From Prorocentrum cordatum (lineage: Eukaryota > Sar > Dinophyceae > Prorocentrales > Prorocentraceae): a DNA stretch of 27,500 bases. The notes under the pieces are model-generated. The model made no database searches, was not told where the DNA came from, and saw nothing but the letters and a program-made list of their open reading frames with translations. The translations under genes were made by a program, and so were the position numbers. The stretch is taken from assembly GCA_963575745.1 (NCBI GenBank), contig CAUYUJ010017990.1, positions 184,526 to 212,025 of the forward strand, in the 5' to 3' direction. Positions 1 to 10,004 of this stretch are shown here, in pieces; within the stretch, counting starts at the first letter, position 1; each line of letters starts with the position of its first letter.

Positions 1-1840
1 TGCTCCTCTGCCCCCGCGCCCAGCCATGCCAGGCGCGACGCGCGGCGGCGCCGAGCGCCGCGCGGCACTTTCGCCCGGGCAAGCGGAATCGCGCGCCTCC
101 CGACCGCGTGGCGCCACGGCCGGTCGCCCGCAGGCGAAGTCGCAAGCCCCCCGGGCCGACGGCGGCGCCCGACGTTCTGGCGGAGCCTGGCGCCGCGACC
201 TGCGATCGCGCCCGCTCGAGGCGCACTCGCGCCGCTGCTTGGCGCGCGCCGGAGCGGCGGCTTCGAGCAGGCCGCGCTGCCGGGCGAGGGGGCGAGAAGG
301 AAGGGGGACAGGACTGGACTGGGGGAGGAGAGGAGGTGGGCAGAGGAGGAGGGGGGGGGAGGGCACAGGCCTCCCAGTTCGGGCCCGCCGTCGCTGCCGA
401 TCGCGGCCCCACCCTCTCGCCGTTGGCGGGCTGGCCGCCGCGCCCCTGGGACCCATCCGCCGCTGCTGCGCGCCGCGCCCCCCTGCGCGCTGGCACGGCT
501 TCCTGCGCGCAGGGCCCGGCAGCGCGCGGGCCCGCCGCGGCGCCGACGCAGCCGGCGCGCGGCGCACGACGGCGCCGCCCGCCGCTCCGTGCGCCGACCG
601 CCTCCGCCGCGCCCCCCCTCGCCGCGCTCCTCGCTCGCCGCGGCCGGGCCCTCGCCCCCCTCCCCCGGCGCTCCTCGGCGGGCCACGCCGCGCGGAGCGG
701 CTCCTCCGGCATCGGAGCGCGCAGGCCCCGGCGCCCCTGGCCACTGGCAGCTCGGCGCGCAGCGGCTCTCGCTCGGCCGGGTTGGCGCGCAGAGGTGCTC
801 GCCCGACGACGCGCCAGCGCCCGCGGAGCCTCCTGCTGCCGGGGCATCCGGCGCCAGCGCCCTCGAGTCCATGCGCCACTGCGGCGCCCTCCTCTCCCGG
901 GCGCGTTTGCCCACCTCTGGCCCCCCCGGGGGCCTGGCGCGAGGGGCCCAGCACAGCGCCCCGCCGTCGCCCCGGAGGCAGCGTCGCCGCTGGGGCGCGG
1001 CCGCGAAGGTCATGAGACCTGGACATCGCCGCACGCGAACCTCTGGATCTGCCACCCGCCCCTGCACGCGGGCCGCCCAAGCCAACCCGCGCAGCGCGTG
1101 GTTCGTCCACTCCCAGCGCGGCAGCCCCGCGCCTGGAACCAGAGGCGTGGACCAAAATTGTTACGGAGGCTTCTTGGGCCTCGATGCCTAGAGCGGGCGC
1201 TTTCCGTTAAGCGCAAACCTGCGCGGCCGCCAGGATTCATCTTCGGAAGCATGTGTCGCGCGCCCAGGGATTTGCCCGGCGAGCGCGCGTATGACTTGCG
1301 CTCGCAGCAACGAGCTTTCTTGGGCCTTGGGGAGCACCCCCGTCGTCTCTGGATGCTCGGGGAGGTGGATCGGCGGGCAACAGCACGGCGAGATGAATTC
1401 GCGCCGCCAGCACGCACTGCACGCTTACACCGACCTCTGCCAGGATTATTCCCACAGCCCGGGTGGAGACGAGCACGTATTTGCCGCCCTGATGGTTTGG
1501 TCGCGAGTTGCCAAAGCAGGCGCGTCGAACTCGCGTTAATCGAAATATGTTTCAACGTCCCGCGGCCGCCGCTCTTCCTAATTATTGCTCGGGCCCCTTT
1601 GTGCCTCACTCGTTTCGCTGCGGCCCAGCGCTTGCCACGAACAACTCGCGCGTCCGAAAGTGTCTTGACGCTCTCAATGGGAGAAGTGCGCCCCGCGTCA
1701 GGACGGGCGGCCGGCTGCGCAGATCGCACCAGACCAGAGACGCTTGCGGGAATGCGGGCGGCCACGGGCGATTCGCAAAGCTGAACGCGGCGCGTACAGA
1801 GGGGCGGCAGCCTTCGAATGACATGGTGCCTCGCAGAAGT
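1..1840. other. GC-rich sequence, no supportable gene
   Basis: The first ~1,000 bases are extremely GC-rich and then ease to a lower GC content. Long open frames exist on both strands (for example 108-1784 on +), but their translations are Arg/Ala/Pro/Gly-rich, overlap each other in several frames and show no domain, so I read them as a by-product of composition. No RNA gene or tandem repeat was seen. A real exon of a spliced gene cannot be excluded by eye. Confidence 0.5.
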
Positions 1841-1873
1841 CAATGGAGGAAAAAACACCCGGACCGGACAATT

Positions 1874-1978
1874 GGCGTTTACTAAACGGCCATGGGCGTT
1901 TCTTAAATAGCCCCTGTTCGATTCCTTCTTTGGGCGCGTTTACTAACCGGGTTCGCGTGTCGGGGCGGTTATTACGGG
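1874..1978 (+). repeat. degenerate GGGCGTTTACTAA-like repeats
   Basis: Four related short segments occur near 1874, 1894, 1932 and 1962, each a G-run plus CG followed by a T-rich/TTACTAA-like tail. The string GCGTTTACTAA is exact in two of them. Spacing is irregular (about 20-38 bases), so this is a weak, decayed repeat. The rest of 1841-2296 shows nothing recognisable. Confidence 0.35.
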
Positions 1979-2296
1979 GGTGGATTGTTCGACTTCTAAG
2001 AAGGGCTCGGAGGCTTGCAAGATGGCCTTGGCATCGCTCGGACGTGTGCAGTTTTCCTTCGGCGAGGACCATCGAGGAGCATCCTTGATCATTTCGCGAA
2101 AAAACCACGCACGAAACCGAACAAAACACAGGAAATGGACGTCCGAGCGATGGCCAGTGGCTGTTTCGAGGGCGCGAGGGTTTCCGAGAGGCCCCCCCTC
2201 GGCTTCTCGGCTCCCCTCGGCCCCCCCCCCTCTCCGTGCGCCGCGCGCCGCGGGAGCTTCTCCGTGCGGTCGGCGTGCGGCGTGCCCGTCAGGGGA

Positions 2297-2403
2297 GGAG
2301 GAGGAGGAGGAGGAGGCGGAGGAGGAGGAGATGGAGGAGGAGGCGGAGGAGGAGGAGGCGGAGGAGGAGGATGTGGAGGAGGAGGAGAGGCGGAGGAGGA
2401 GGC
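2297..2403 (+). repeat. GGA/GAG polypurine microsatellite
   Basis: Nearly uninterrupted GGA triplets with occasional GCG, GAT and TGT substitutions. It reads as poly-Gly, poly-Glu or poly-Arg depending on frame and as poly-Pro/Ser on the other strand, so open frames through it are not evidence of a gene. It is the first of about a dozen similar tracts in the window. Confidence 0.95.
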
Positions 2404-2475
2404 GTTCTCGAGGCTGGGGGATTGTGGAGTCACTGTGGGTTTCAGACGATTTGTTTACGATCTTTCACGTTGCTC

Positions 2476-4499
2476 CTCATCATTACCCTTACAATTACCA
2501 TTTCCATTACCATTACCATTACCATTACCATGGCCAGTACAATTGCCATTGTCATTGCCATTGCCATTCCCGTTGCCATTGCCATTGCCATTACCGTTAC
2601 CATTGCCATTGCCATTGTATTGCCATTGCCAGTCGCCACCCCGTTACCATTACCAGTACCATTACCATTACCGCTGTCACTACCATTGCCATTCCCATTA
2701 CCATTAGCCACTACCAATACGATTGCCATTACCATTAGCATTACCAACACCATTGCCATTCCCATTGCCATTACCATTACCATTACCATTACCGCTGCCA
2801 TTACCATTCCAATTCCCATTCCCATCACCATTGCCATTACCATGACCGTTACTAGTACCATTACCATTTCCATTTCCATTGCCATTATCATTACCACTAC
2901 CACTACCACTACCATTTCCATTCCCGTTCCCGTTGAAAATTACCACTACGATTCCCATTCCCATCCCCAGTACCATGACCATGACCATGGCCATGGCCAT
3001 GAACATTACCATTGCCATGGCCATTGCCGTTGCCCTTGCCATTGCCATTACCATTGCCATCGCCATTGGCATTGCCATTGCCAGTCGCTACCCCGTTACC
3101 GTTGCCATTACCATTACCGTTACCGTCACCATGACCATTCCCAGTACCATTACCATTGACATTGCCATTGCCATTACCATTGCCATTGCCATTGCCATTC
3201 GCCACTACCATTACCATTGCCAGTACCATTACCATTCCGATTCTCATTCCCAATACCATTTCCATTTCCATTACCATTACCATTGCCATTACCAGTACCA
3301 TTACCTGTACATCTGCCTTTACCTTTACCCTTACCATTCCCATTTCCGTTACCACTACCATTTCCATTCCCGTTCCTATTCACATTCCCGTTCCCATTCA
3401 CATTACCATTACCATTGCCATTGCCACGGCCATTACCATTGTTATTGCCATTCCCATTGCCATTACCATTACCGTTGCCATTGTCATTGTCATTGCCATT
3501 GCCAGTCGCTACCCCGTTACCATTACCATGACCGTTACCATTACCAGTACCATTACCATTACCTCTGTCATTACCATTACCATTAGCATTGCCATTGCCA
3601 TTGCCAACAGCCACTACCATTACCATTGCCAGTACCATTTCCATTCACATTATCATTTCCAATACCATTACCATTATCATTTCCATTACCATTACCTCTA
3701 CCTCTACCTTTACCTGTACCCTTACCCTTATCATTCCCATTTCCGTTACCACTACCACTAACATTTCCATTCCCGTTCCCATTCACATTCCCATTCCCGT
3801 TCCCATTACCATTACCATTACCATTACCATTACCATTACAATTCCCGTTGCTGTTGCCATGGCCATTGTCATTGCCATTGCCATTGCCATTGCCAATCCC
3901 ATTGCCATTACCATTGCCGTTGCCATTGTCATTGTCATTGCCATTGCCATTGCCAATCGCTACCCCGTTACCATTACCGTTACCATTACCAGTACCATTA
4001 CCATTACCATTACCATTACCATTGCCATTAGCCACTACCATTACCATTACCCTTGCCATTACCATTACCATTACCACTACCGCTGCCATTACCATTACAA
4101 TTCCCATTTCCATTACCATTACCACTACCATTTCCATTACCATTGCCATTACCAGTGCCATTACCACTACCACCCCCACTATCATTTTCATTCCCGTTCC
4201 CATTCCCACTCCCATTCCCAATCCCATTCCCATTACCATTACCATTACCATTATCTTTACCATTGCTATTGCCATTGCCATTACCATTACCATTGCCATG
4301 GCCATTACCATTGCCATTGTCATTGCCATTCCCTTTGCCATTGCCACTACCATTGCCATTACCGTTGCCATTGCCATTGTCATTGCCATTGCCAGTCGCT
4401 ACCCCGTCACCACTATCATTACCGTTACCATTACCAATAGCATTACCATTACCACTGTCATTACCATTACCATTGCCATTGCCATTGCCATTGCCATTC
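2476..4499 (+). repeat. 2 kb CCATTA/CCATTG hexamer block with higher-order structure
   Basis: About 2 kb built almost wholly from the hexamers CCATTA and CCATTG, with CCATTT, CCATTC, CCGTTA, CCGTTG and CCAGTA variants. Because the unit is a multiple of three, all frames stay open and give His-Tyr, Thr-Ile, Pro-Leu or (reverse) Gly-Asn/Met-Val dipeptide strings; these are not treated as genes. A distinctive interruption (A-R-TCGCTACCCCGT) recurs at 2631, 3083, 3504, 3955 and 4394, that is every 421-452 bases. It is accompanied each time by a GCCACTACCA segment roughly 75-120 bases later. This shows a superimposed ~440 bp higher-order unit. Confidence 0.95.
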
Positions 4500-4660
4500 G
4501 AGGATTTCAGTAGGAATCATTCAGTGGAGGGTTTCAGTAGGAATCCACAAGTGGAGGATTTCAGTAGGAATCATTCAGTGGAGGGTTTCGATAGGAACCT
4601 TTCTGTCGAGGATTTCACTGTGAATCCTTCTTGTGGGGGCGTTCAATAGGAATCCTTCTA
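4500..4660 (+). repeat. 27 bp tandem repeat, six units
   Basis: Six consecutive units start at 4500, 4527, 4554, 4581, 4608 and 4635. The first three begin GAGGRTTTCAGTAGGAATC, and the last three are progressively diverged. The array abuts the hexamer block directly. It ends before the foldback at 4691. Confidence 0.9.
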
Positions 4661-4690
4661 GGGGGGAGGACAGATGTGGCCACGTCGCAT

Positions 4691-4786
4691 TCCTTTTTTT
4701 TATCCTGGTGTCCCCCGCCCCTCCAAAAAACAAAAAAAAACATGTTTTTTTTTGTCTGGGGGGGGGGACACCAGGAAAAAAAAAGT
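4691..4786. repeat. ~48 bp-arm foldback (inverted repeat)
   Basis: The two arms meet at a central CATG (about 4739-4744). Each outer arm has a poly-T/poly-A run, then CCTGGTGTCCCCC on the left matched by GGGGGACACCAGG on the right. The inner arm is an A-run/T-run pair. A few mismatches and length differences in the homopolymers are present. It could extrude as a cruciform or fold as a long RNA hairpin. No coding content or target-site duplication is apparent, so I cannot call it a MITE. Confidence 0.8.
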
Positions 4787-4788
4787 AG

Positions 4789-4862
4789 AGAGGGAGGAGG
4801 AGGAGGAGAGGGAGGAGGAGGAGGAGGCGGAGGAGGAAGAAGAGGAGGAGGAGGAGGAGGAC
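4789..4862 (+). repeat. GGA/GAG polypurine microsatellite
   Basis: GAG triplets with a few GCG and GAA substitutions. It faces the opposite-strand TCC tract at 5136-5266, about 270 bases away. The interval 4863-5135 is GC-rich, includes a short CG-alternating run near 4914-4926, and holds no recognisable gene. Confidence 0.95.
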
Positions 4863-5135
4863 GACACATAGCAGATTCGTCACAGGAGCAGTCGCAAACT
4901 CAGCGCGAAGGCCTCGCGCGCGCGCGCTTTGGATCCACAGGGACTCCACAATCCCCCGTTCTTGAGGAGAGGCGCAGGTCAGGTCAAGCGGGGCGCCGAG
5001 GGAGCGCCCCGCCCCCTGGAGGAGGAGGAGGAGGGGGCCGCATTCGGGGCGTCCGCAGCGGCCGCTCGGTCGGAGTTCGTGCCAGCGCACCCCGAGGCCG
5101 GTTTTGGGGGCGAGGAGGACCGAAGGAGAAAGTGG

Positions 5136-5266
5136 GTCCTCCTCCTCCTCCTACTCCTACTCCTCCTCCTCCTCCTCCTCCTCCTCCTCCTCCTCCTCCT
5201 CCTCCTCCTCCTCCTCCTCCTCCTCCTCCTCCATTCCTCCTCCTCCTCCTCCATTCCTCCTCCTTA
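5136..5266 (-). repeat. TCC/CTC microsatellite
   Basis: Pure TCC repeats for about 90 bases, broken by CTACTCC and CCATTCC near the ends. It is the opposite-strand counterpart of the GGA tracts. The sequence between it and 5381 is unremarkable. Confidence 0.95.
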
Positions 5267-5380
5267 TAAGCAACTTCTCCCTGTCGCACCCCGAGGCCAG
5301 TTTGGGGGGGCGGGCCAGGCGTGTCGCCTGAGGCTTCCTCACCACTCGGGATGCTGAAGTTTCAGAAGCGACAGCAGCCT

Positions 5381-5716
5381 CACGGACGGAGGGCGGGTGG
5401 TTTTCAACATGTGGCTCTCGCCTCAGCGCCGCGCACGTTCGTTTTTTACATTTGCAGGAGTTTCACGGATTGAGGGCGGGTCGTTTTCAAAATGTGGTTC
5501 TCGCCTTAGCGCCGCGCGCATTGATTTGTTTATACATTTGCAAGAGCTTCACGGATTGAGGGCGGGTCGTTTTCAAAATGTGGTTCTCGCCTCAGCGCCG
5601 CGCGCATCCATTCTGTATACATTTGCAAGAGCTTCACGGATTGAGGGCGGATCGTTTTCAAAATGTGGTTCTCGCTTAGAGCCGCGCATATTCGTGTTTA
5701 ACATTTGCCAGAGTTT
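5381..5716 (+). repeat. 82-86 bp tandem repeat, four units
   Basis: Units begin at 5381, 5464, 5550 and 5635, with a fifth start at 5717 that breaks off. The shared core reads CACGGATTGAGGGCGGGTCG followed by TTTTCAAAATGTGGTTCTCG and a CAGCGCCGCGC segment. The first unit is the most diverged. Open frames through the array are short and repeat-derived. Confidence 0.93.
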
Positions 5717-5745
5717 CACGGGTTCTTATGATCAGCGTACCAGAA

Positions 5746-5940
5746 ATGGTGTTCGGAAGGATTCAGGATTATGCGGGTGCAACAGTTATGTTGATTCGCG
5801 GTGTTGAAGTCCCAAAATGGCTTTCTGGCGCGATTCCGGATCGTCAAGACGCAGCAGTCAGGTTGATCCGTGGCGTTGACATCCTGAGAACCATGTTTTG
5901 GCATGCTTCAGGATCTTCAAACGGTTGCCTTCAAACGAGG
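5746..5940 (+). repeat. degenerate 71-76 bp repeat, about 2.5 units
   Basis: Segments starting at 5746, 5817 and 5893 share an ATGNTNTTYGG-like start followed by ATTCAGGAT/ATTCCGGAT. A later GTTGATTCGCGG/GTTGATCCGTGG block is seen in the first two. Similarity is moderate and was judged by eye. The stretch 5941-6044 shows nothing recognisable. Confidence 0.55.
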
Positions 5941-6044
5941 CAGTTCCTCCAATGGAAATGAACCGTCGCAGGGGTTTGTGAAGAGGGAGCTGGGAGGGAG
6001 GGCGAATTCCAACATCGTTGATGACTCTTGGGTTTACTCTGGTC

Positions 6045-6236
6045 CTCCTCCTCCTCCTTCTCCTCCCTCCTCCTCCTCCTCCTCCTTGTCCCCTCCCTCC
6101 TCTCTGGGACTCTGGCCGATCGGCGGCACAACCAGCACCCCTCCTCCTCCTCCTCCTCCTCCTCCTCCTCCTCCTCCTTCTCCTCCTCCTCCCCCTCCTC
6201 CTCCTCCTCCTCCTCCTCCTCCGCCTCCTCCCTCCC
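6045..6236 (-). repeat. TCC/CTC tracts with a unique insert
   Basis: Two TCC-rich tracts (about 6045-6100 and 6139-6236) are separated by roughly 40 bases of ordinary sequence. They face the GGA tract at 6421-6718 across a ~185 bp GC-rich centre (6237-6420) that has no recognisable gene. Confidence 0.93.
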
Positions 6237-6420
6237 CAGTCCCGGCGATGCCACGGGGGCGCCCAGGTGCCACACTGCCGGGGCGCGCTCCTGGCGGGCG
6301 TCTTCTTCCCGCTGAGCAGCCTGGCGACTAGGACGGTCGTGTGTGCGGAGGACACGCCCCGCGCCACCGCTCGCCTGCCGCCGCCGTCGTCGCCTGTCGC
6401 CGCCGCCGCCGTCCCCTGTC

Positions 6421-6718
6421 CTAGGACGAGGAGGAGGAGGAGGAGGAGAAAGAGGAGGAGGCTCGGAGGAGGAGAAAGAGGAGGAACAGGAGGAGGAGGA
6501 GGAGGGGGAGGACGAGGAGGAGGAGGAGGAGGAGGAGGAGGAGGAGGCGGAGGGGGAGGAGGAGACGGAGGAGGAGACGGAGGAGAGGACGGAGGAGGAG
6601 GAGGAGGAGGAGGAGAAGGAGGAGGAGGAGGAGGGAGGAGGACGAGGACGAGGACGAGGAGGAGGAGGAGGAGGAGGAGGAGGCGGAGTAGGGGGAGGAG
6701 GAGGGAGAGGGGGGAGAG
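6421..6718 (+). repeat. ~300 bp GGA/GAG polypurine tract
   Basis: The longest purine tract in the window, almost entirely G and A on this strand, with GAG, GGA, AAG and ACG triplet variants. Together with 6045-6236 it makes a pyrimidine-centre-purine arrangement. Confidence 0.95.
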
Positions 6719-7468
6719 CCTCTCCCCGCTCCCCCTCCTCCGGGGGGAGGAGAATTTGGACAAGCTGGATGCGCTCGTGCCATATCTGACAGTCTACCCC
6801 TCCCGCCCATCCATTTTCCGTAGCTCTGATTTGTTTTCTATCCGCCGACGCGTGTCATGGAGGATCCCGTCGAGTTGTGTTCAATCGGGAGAGGGGACTT
6901 GCGCACACTGGAAGAAGAGGTGGCCGATAAGCAGGAGGAAAAGGCGGAGGACGAAGGAGGAGGACGAGGACGAAAAGCATCAGCAGCAGGAGCTGGACCA
7001 GGGGAAGGTGGAGGAAGGAAACGGAGGGGGACGACCACGGCGAGGAAGGACTCGGCTCCAGAATGGGGTCCACGCCGGGGCGAGAGTGCCATTCTGAACG
7101 ATGGGAGCAAAGCGCCGATCCGAAGATGATGCCCACGCTGCAGCGGGAGGGCCATCTTGGAAGGGCCGATCGAAGAACAGCTCGGACCACCTCCTGCGTG
7201 CAGAAACAATACGCGGAAGAGGGCCCGCCACTCTCGATATGTCGTATGGTGAGAGAGGAGAGTTGAACGCCGATTGTGTCATTGTTGAGGAAGGGGGTGA
7301 AGGGGGGAGGTGGCAGGAGCGGGAGGAGTGCGGGCGGGGGGAGAAGTGCAGCAGGAGGGAGAGGAGGGTCGGGGAGGAGAAGGAGGAGGAGGAGGAGGAG
7401 TCAGGAGGAGGAGGAGGAAGGGCAAGCGGATAGGGAATGGGAGGGGCAAGGGAGGGAGGCGCGAGCAC
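6719..7468. other. no supportable gene; minor GGA tracts
   Basis: Mixed GC-rich sequence with small purine-rich patches near 6945-6980 and 7370-7425. Overlapping open frames on both strands are low in complexity and show no domain. I see nothing else. Confidence 0.5.
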
Positions 7469-7528
7469 GACCGATCGCAACTACATCGGACCGATGGTAA
7501 ACCACTTCGGTCGGATCGCAACCAGTTG
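7469..7528 (+). repeat. left copy of ~60 bp inverted repeat
   Basis: This stretch (begins GACCGATC, contains ATCGGACCGAT and AAACCACTTCGGTC) matches the reverse complement of 13798-13857 with about seven mismatches in 60 by hand alignment. A further GATCGGTCCGA lies just inside (near 7531) and another near 7667. The two copies bracket the whole 11 bp/90 bp/77 bp repeat block. Confidence 0.8.
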
Positions 7529-7764
7529 CGATCGGTCCGAAGTGATTGCGATGCTTGTGGGTCGTTTCAATGGGGTTTTGATTAAGGAAGAGATCATAAG
7601 AGCGCTTCTTGGTTCAATGAGTTCTCATAAGCCGACCAATGGGAATCTGAAAAAGCGGTTTCGATCGGTCCGATCACAGACGGCCGATCTTGATTTCATC
7701 TAAGCACCCATGTATTGGAGCTCGAACGGGCGCAATGATCCGTTTACGACTCCTATGCGACCAG

Positions 7765-8068
7765 GAGCCTCGCAGGAGCCTTTTTTTCGCAGAAAACCTC
7801 AGGTGTCTGAGAAACTGTCTGAGGTTTCGCGACCAGGGGCCTATGATCCGTTTCTGGGAAACTTTTGAGAAACCTCGCAGGAGCCTTTCAGAAGACTCAC
7901 AGAAGCCTCGCAGAAGCCTTTTTTCACAAGCCTCTCAGAAGCCTCGCAGAAGCCTTTGAGAAGCTTCTCAGAAGCCTCTAACAAGCCTCTCAGAAGCCTC
8001 AGAGAAGCCTGTCAGGGGCCTCTCGGAAGCCTCAGAGAAGCCTCGCAGAGGCCTCAGAAAAGCTGTTT
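7765..8068 (+). repeat. 11 bp monomer array 1
   Basis: Degenerate, then regular, copies of an 11 bp unit of the type AGARGCCTCGC/AGAAGCCTCAG, clean from about 7870. The block includes the interruption TTTTTTCACAAGCC, also seen in arrays 2 and 3. It ends at a CCCCACG/CGTGGGG hairpin followed by GTTCTGGTTTTC. Before the regular part, 7788-7836 contains a small inverted pair (ACCTCAG ... CTGAGGT). Because 11 is not a multiple of three, frames read as 11-residue repeats (…EASQRP…) and are not genes. Confidence 0.9.
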
Positions 8069-8088
8069 CCCCACGCTTCGTCGTGGGG
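8069..8088 (+). other. perfect 7 bp hairpin at end of array 1
   Basis: CCCCACG at 8069-8075 pairs with CGTGGGG at 8082-8088 around a six-base loop, followed by TTCTGGTTTTC. The equivalent position at the end of array 2 (10650-10666) has CCCAC/GTGGG with a different seven-base loop, followed by GTTCTTGTTTTTCC. Confidence 0.7.
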
Positions 8089-8104
8089 TTCTGGTTTTCT
8101 TCCC

Positions 8105-8319
8105 TGCCGCGCCGCACCCGCGTCTCACACACCTCCCGCCTCCTCACCCACACACTCGCACACAGCCGCACGCATGCACACATTCGCACATACAAGACGC
8201 ATGTTCACTGCATCATACACCCAAGACGTCTGCACGACATACTGGGCAACACGTGAGATATGTCCCGATATGGCCGCACACGCATCATACACATACACAC
8301 GGCAAGCCATGCGGCAGGC
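8105..8319. other. CA-rich spacer
   Basis: Cytosine- and CA-rich sequence with many CACAC and GCACAC stretches but no regular period. No gene, hairpin or RNA was recognised. It leads into the 90 bp satellite. Confidence 0.6.
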
Positions 8320-9838
8320 GAGCAGGCGTGGCACTTCCTCGACACCATAGGGGGTGCGCAGAGGGTGGTCCCTCAGCGGGGCCTCTATCCGTGACACGCT
8401 CGCAGGGCGTGGCAGGCGCGGCACTTTCTCGACACCGCTGGGGGGGGCGCAAAGGGTGGTCCCTCAGCGGGGCCTCTATCCGTGACACGCTCGCAGGGCG
8501 TGGCAGGCGTGGCACTTCCTCGACACCATAGGGGGTGCGCAGGGGGTGGTCTCTCACCGCGGCCGCTATGCACGACAGTCGTCCAGGCACAGCAGGCGTG
8601 GCACTTTCTCGACACCACAGGGGGTGCGCAGGGGGTGGCCCCTGAGCGCGGCCGCTATCCGTGACACGCTCGCAGGGCGTGGCAGGCGCGGCACTTTCTC
8701 GACACCACTGGGGGGGCGCAGAGGGTGGTCCCTCAGCGGGGCCTCTATCCGTGACACGCTCGCAGGGCGTGGCAGGCGCGGCACATTCTCGACACCACAT
8801 GGGGGTGCGCAGAGGTTGGTCCCTCAGTGCGGCCTCTATCCGTGACACGCTCGCAGAGCGTGGCAGGCGCGGCACTTTCTCGACACCATTGGGGGGGGCG
8901 CAGAGGGTGGTCCCTCAGCGGGGCCTCTATCCGTGACACGCTCGCAGGGCGTGGCAGGCGCGGCACATTCTCGACACCACATGAGGGTGCGCAGAGGGTG
9001 GTCCCTCAGTGCGGCATCTACCCGTGACACGCTCGCAGATCGTGTCAGGAGTAGCAGTTTCTCGACACCACATGGGGGTGCGCAGAGGGTGGTCTCTCAG
9101 CGCGGCCTCTATCCGTGACACGCTCGCAGGGCGTGGCAGGCGTGGCACTTTCTCGACGCCACAGGGGGTGCGCAGAGGGTGGTGTCCCTCAGCGCGGCCT
9201 CTATCCGTGACACGCTCGCAGATCGTGGCAGGAGTGGCACTTTCTCGACACCACAGGGGGTGCGCAGAGGGTGGTGGTCCCTCAGCGCGGCCTCTATCCG
9301 TGACACGCTCGCAGATCGTGGCAGGAGTGGCACTTGCTCGACACCACAGGGGGTGCGCAGAGGGTGGTCCCTCAGCGCGGCCTCTATCCGTGACACGCTC
9401 GCAGATCTTGGCAGGAGTGGCACTTTCTCGACACCACAGGGGGTGCGCAGAGGGTGGTCCCTCAGCGCGGCCTCTATCCGTGACACGCTCGCAGATCGTG
9501 TCAGGAGTGGCATTTTCTCGGCACCACAGGAGGTGCGCAGAGGGTGGTCCCTCAGCGCGGCCGCTATGCACGACGGTCGCCCAGGGAATAGCAGGCGTGG
9601 CACTTTCTCGACGTCATAGAGGGTGCGCAGGGGGTGGTCCCTCACCGCGGCTGCTATGCACGACGGTCGTCCAGGGCATAGCAGGCGCGGCATTTTCTCG
9701 ACACCATAGAGACTGCGCAGGGGGGTGGTCCCTCACCGCGGCCGCTACGCACGACGGTCGTCCAGGGCATAGCAGGCGTGGCATTTTCTCGACACCATCG
9801 AGGGTGCGCAGGGGGTGGTCCCTCACCGCGGCCGCTGG
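8320..9838 (+). repeat. ~90 bp satellite, about 17 units
   Basis: Units are recognisable by GGCACTTTCTCGACACCA, which recurs at 8330, 8420, 8511, 8600, 8690, 8780, 8871, 8962, 9053, 9144, 9236, 9329, 9419, 9509, 9599, 9689 and 9780, giving spacings of 89-93 bases. Each continues through GGGGGTGCGCAGAGGGTGGT and CCCTCAGCG. Two subtypes differ in the last third: one carries CCGTGACACGCTCGCAG, the other (near 8570, 9570, 9655 and 9750) carries GCACGACGGTCGTCCAGGG. Since most units are near a multiple of three, long frames run through the array; they are repeat artefacts. Confidence 0.95.
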
Positions 9839-10004
9839 CTGGCTCGAATCTGTTCTCGACGGAGGATAGAAGGCTAGGAAGAGGGAGGAGGTTCAAGCAA
9901 TATGGCGTTGGATGACACATAGGGGAACATTCGCGACGAGGGCTGAGAACGCAGAATTGTGCACATATTATAAACTTAAGCAAACACACAAGATTTAAGT
10001 TAAG
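9839..10004. other. AT-richer spacer between satellite and array 2
   Basis: A short unique stretch with lower GC than its surroundings, including ATATTATAAACTTAAG and TTTAAGTTAAG near 9965-10004. No gene was seen. It ends where the array leader begins at 10005. Confidence 0.6.

Noticed and set aside
108-1784. 558-codon open frame on + in the GC-rich start of the window
   Set aside because: Arg/Ala/Pro-rich, overlaps long frames in other phases and strands, no domain. Best explained by GC content suppressing stop codons.
2476-4499. Several 150-300 codon frames giving His-Tyr, Thr-Ile, Pro-Leu or Gly-Asn strings
   Set aside because: A hexamer repeat keeps all frames open. Frames overlap on both strands and lack any non-repeat sequence.
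4914-4926. CG-alternating run as a Z-DNA element
   Set aside because: Too short and expected in such GC-rich sequence.
8069-8092. Helitron 3' end (hairpin followed by CTGG, a CTRR match)
   Set aside because: The second copy of the tail reads CTTG, no TC-type 5' end or Rep/helicase is present, and the hairpin is short.
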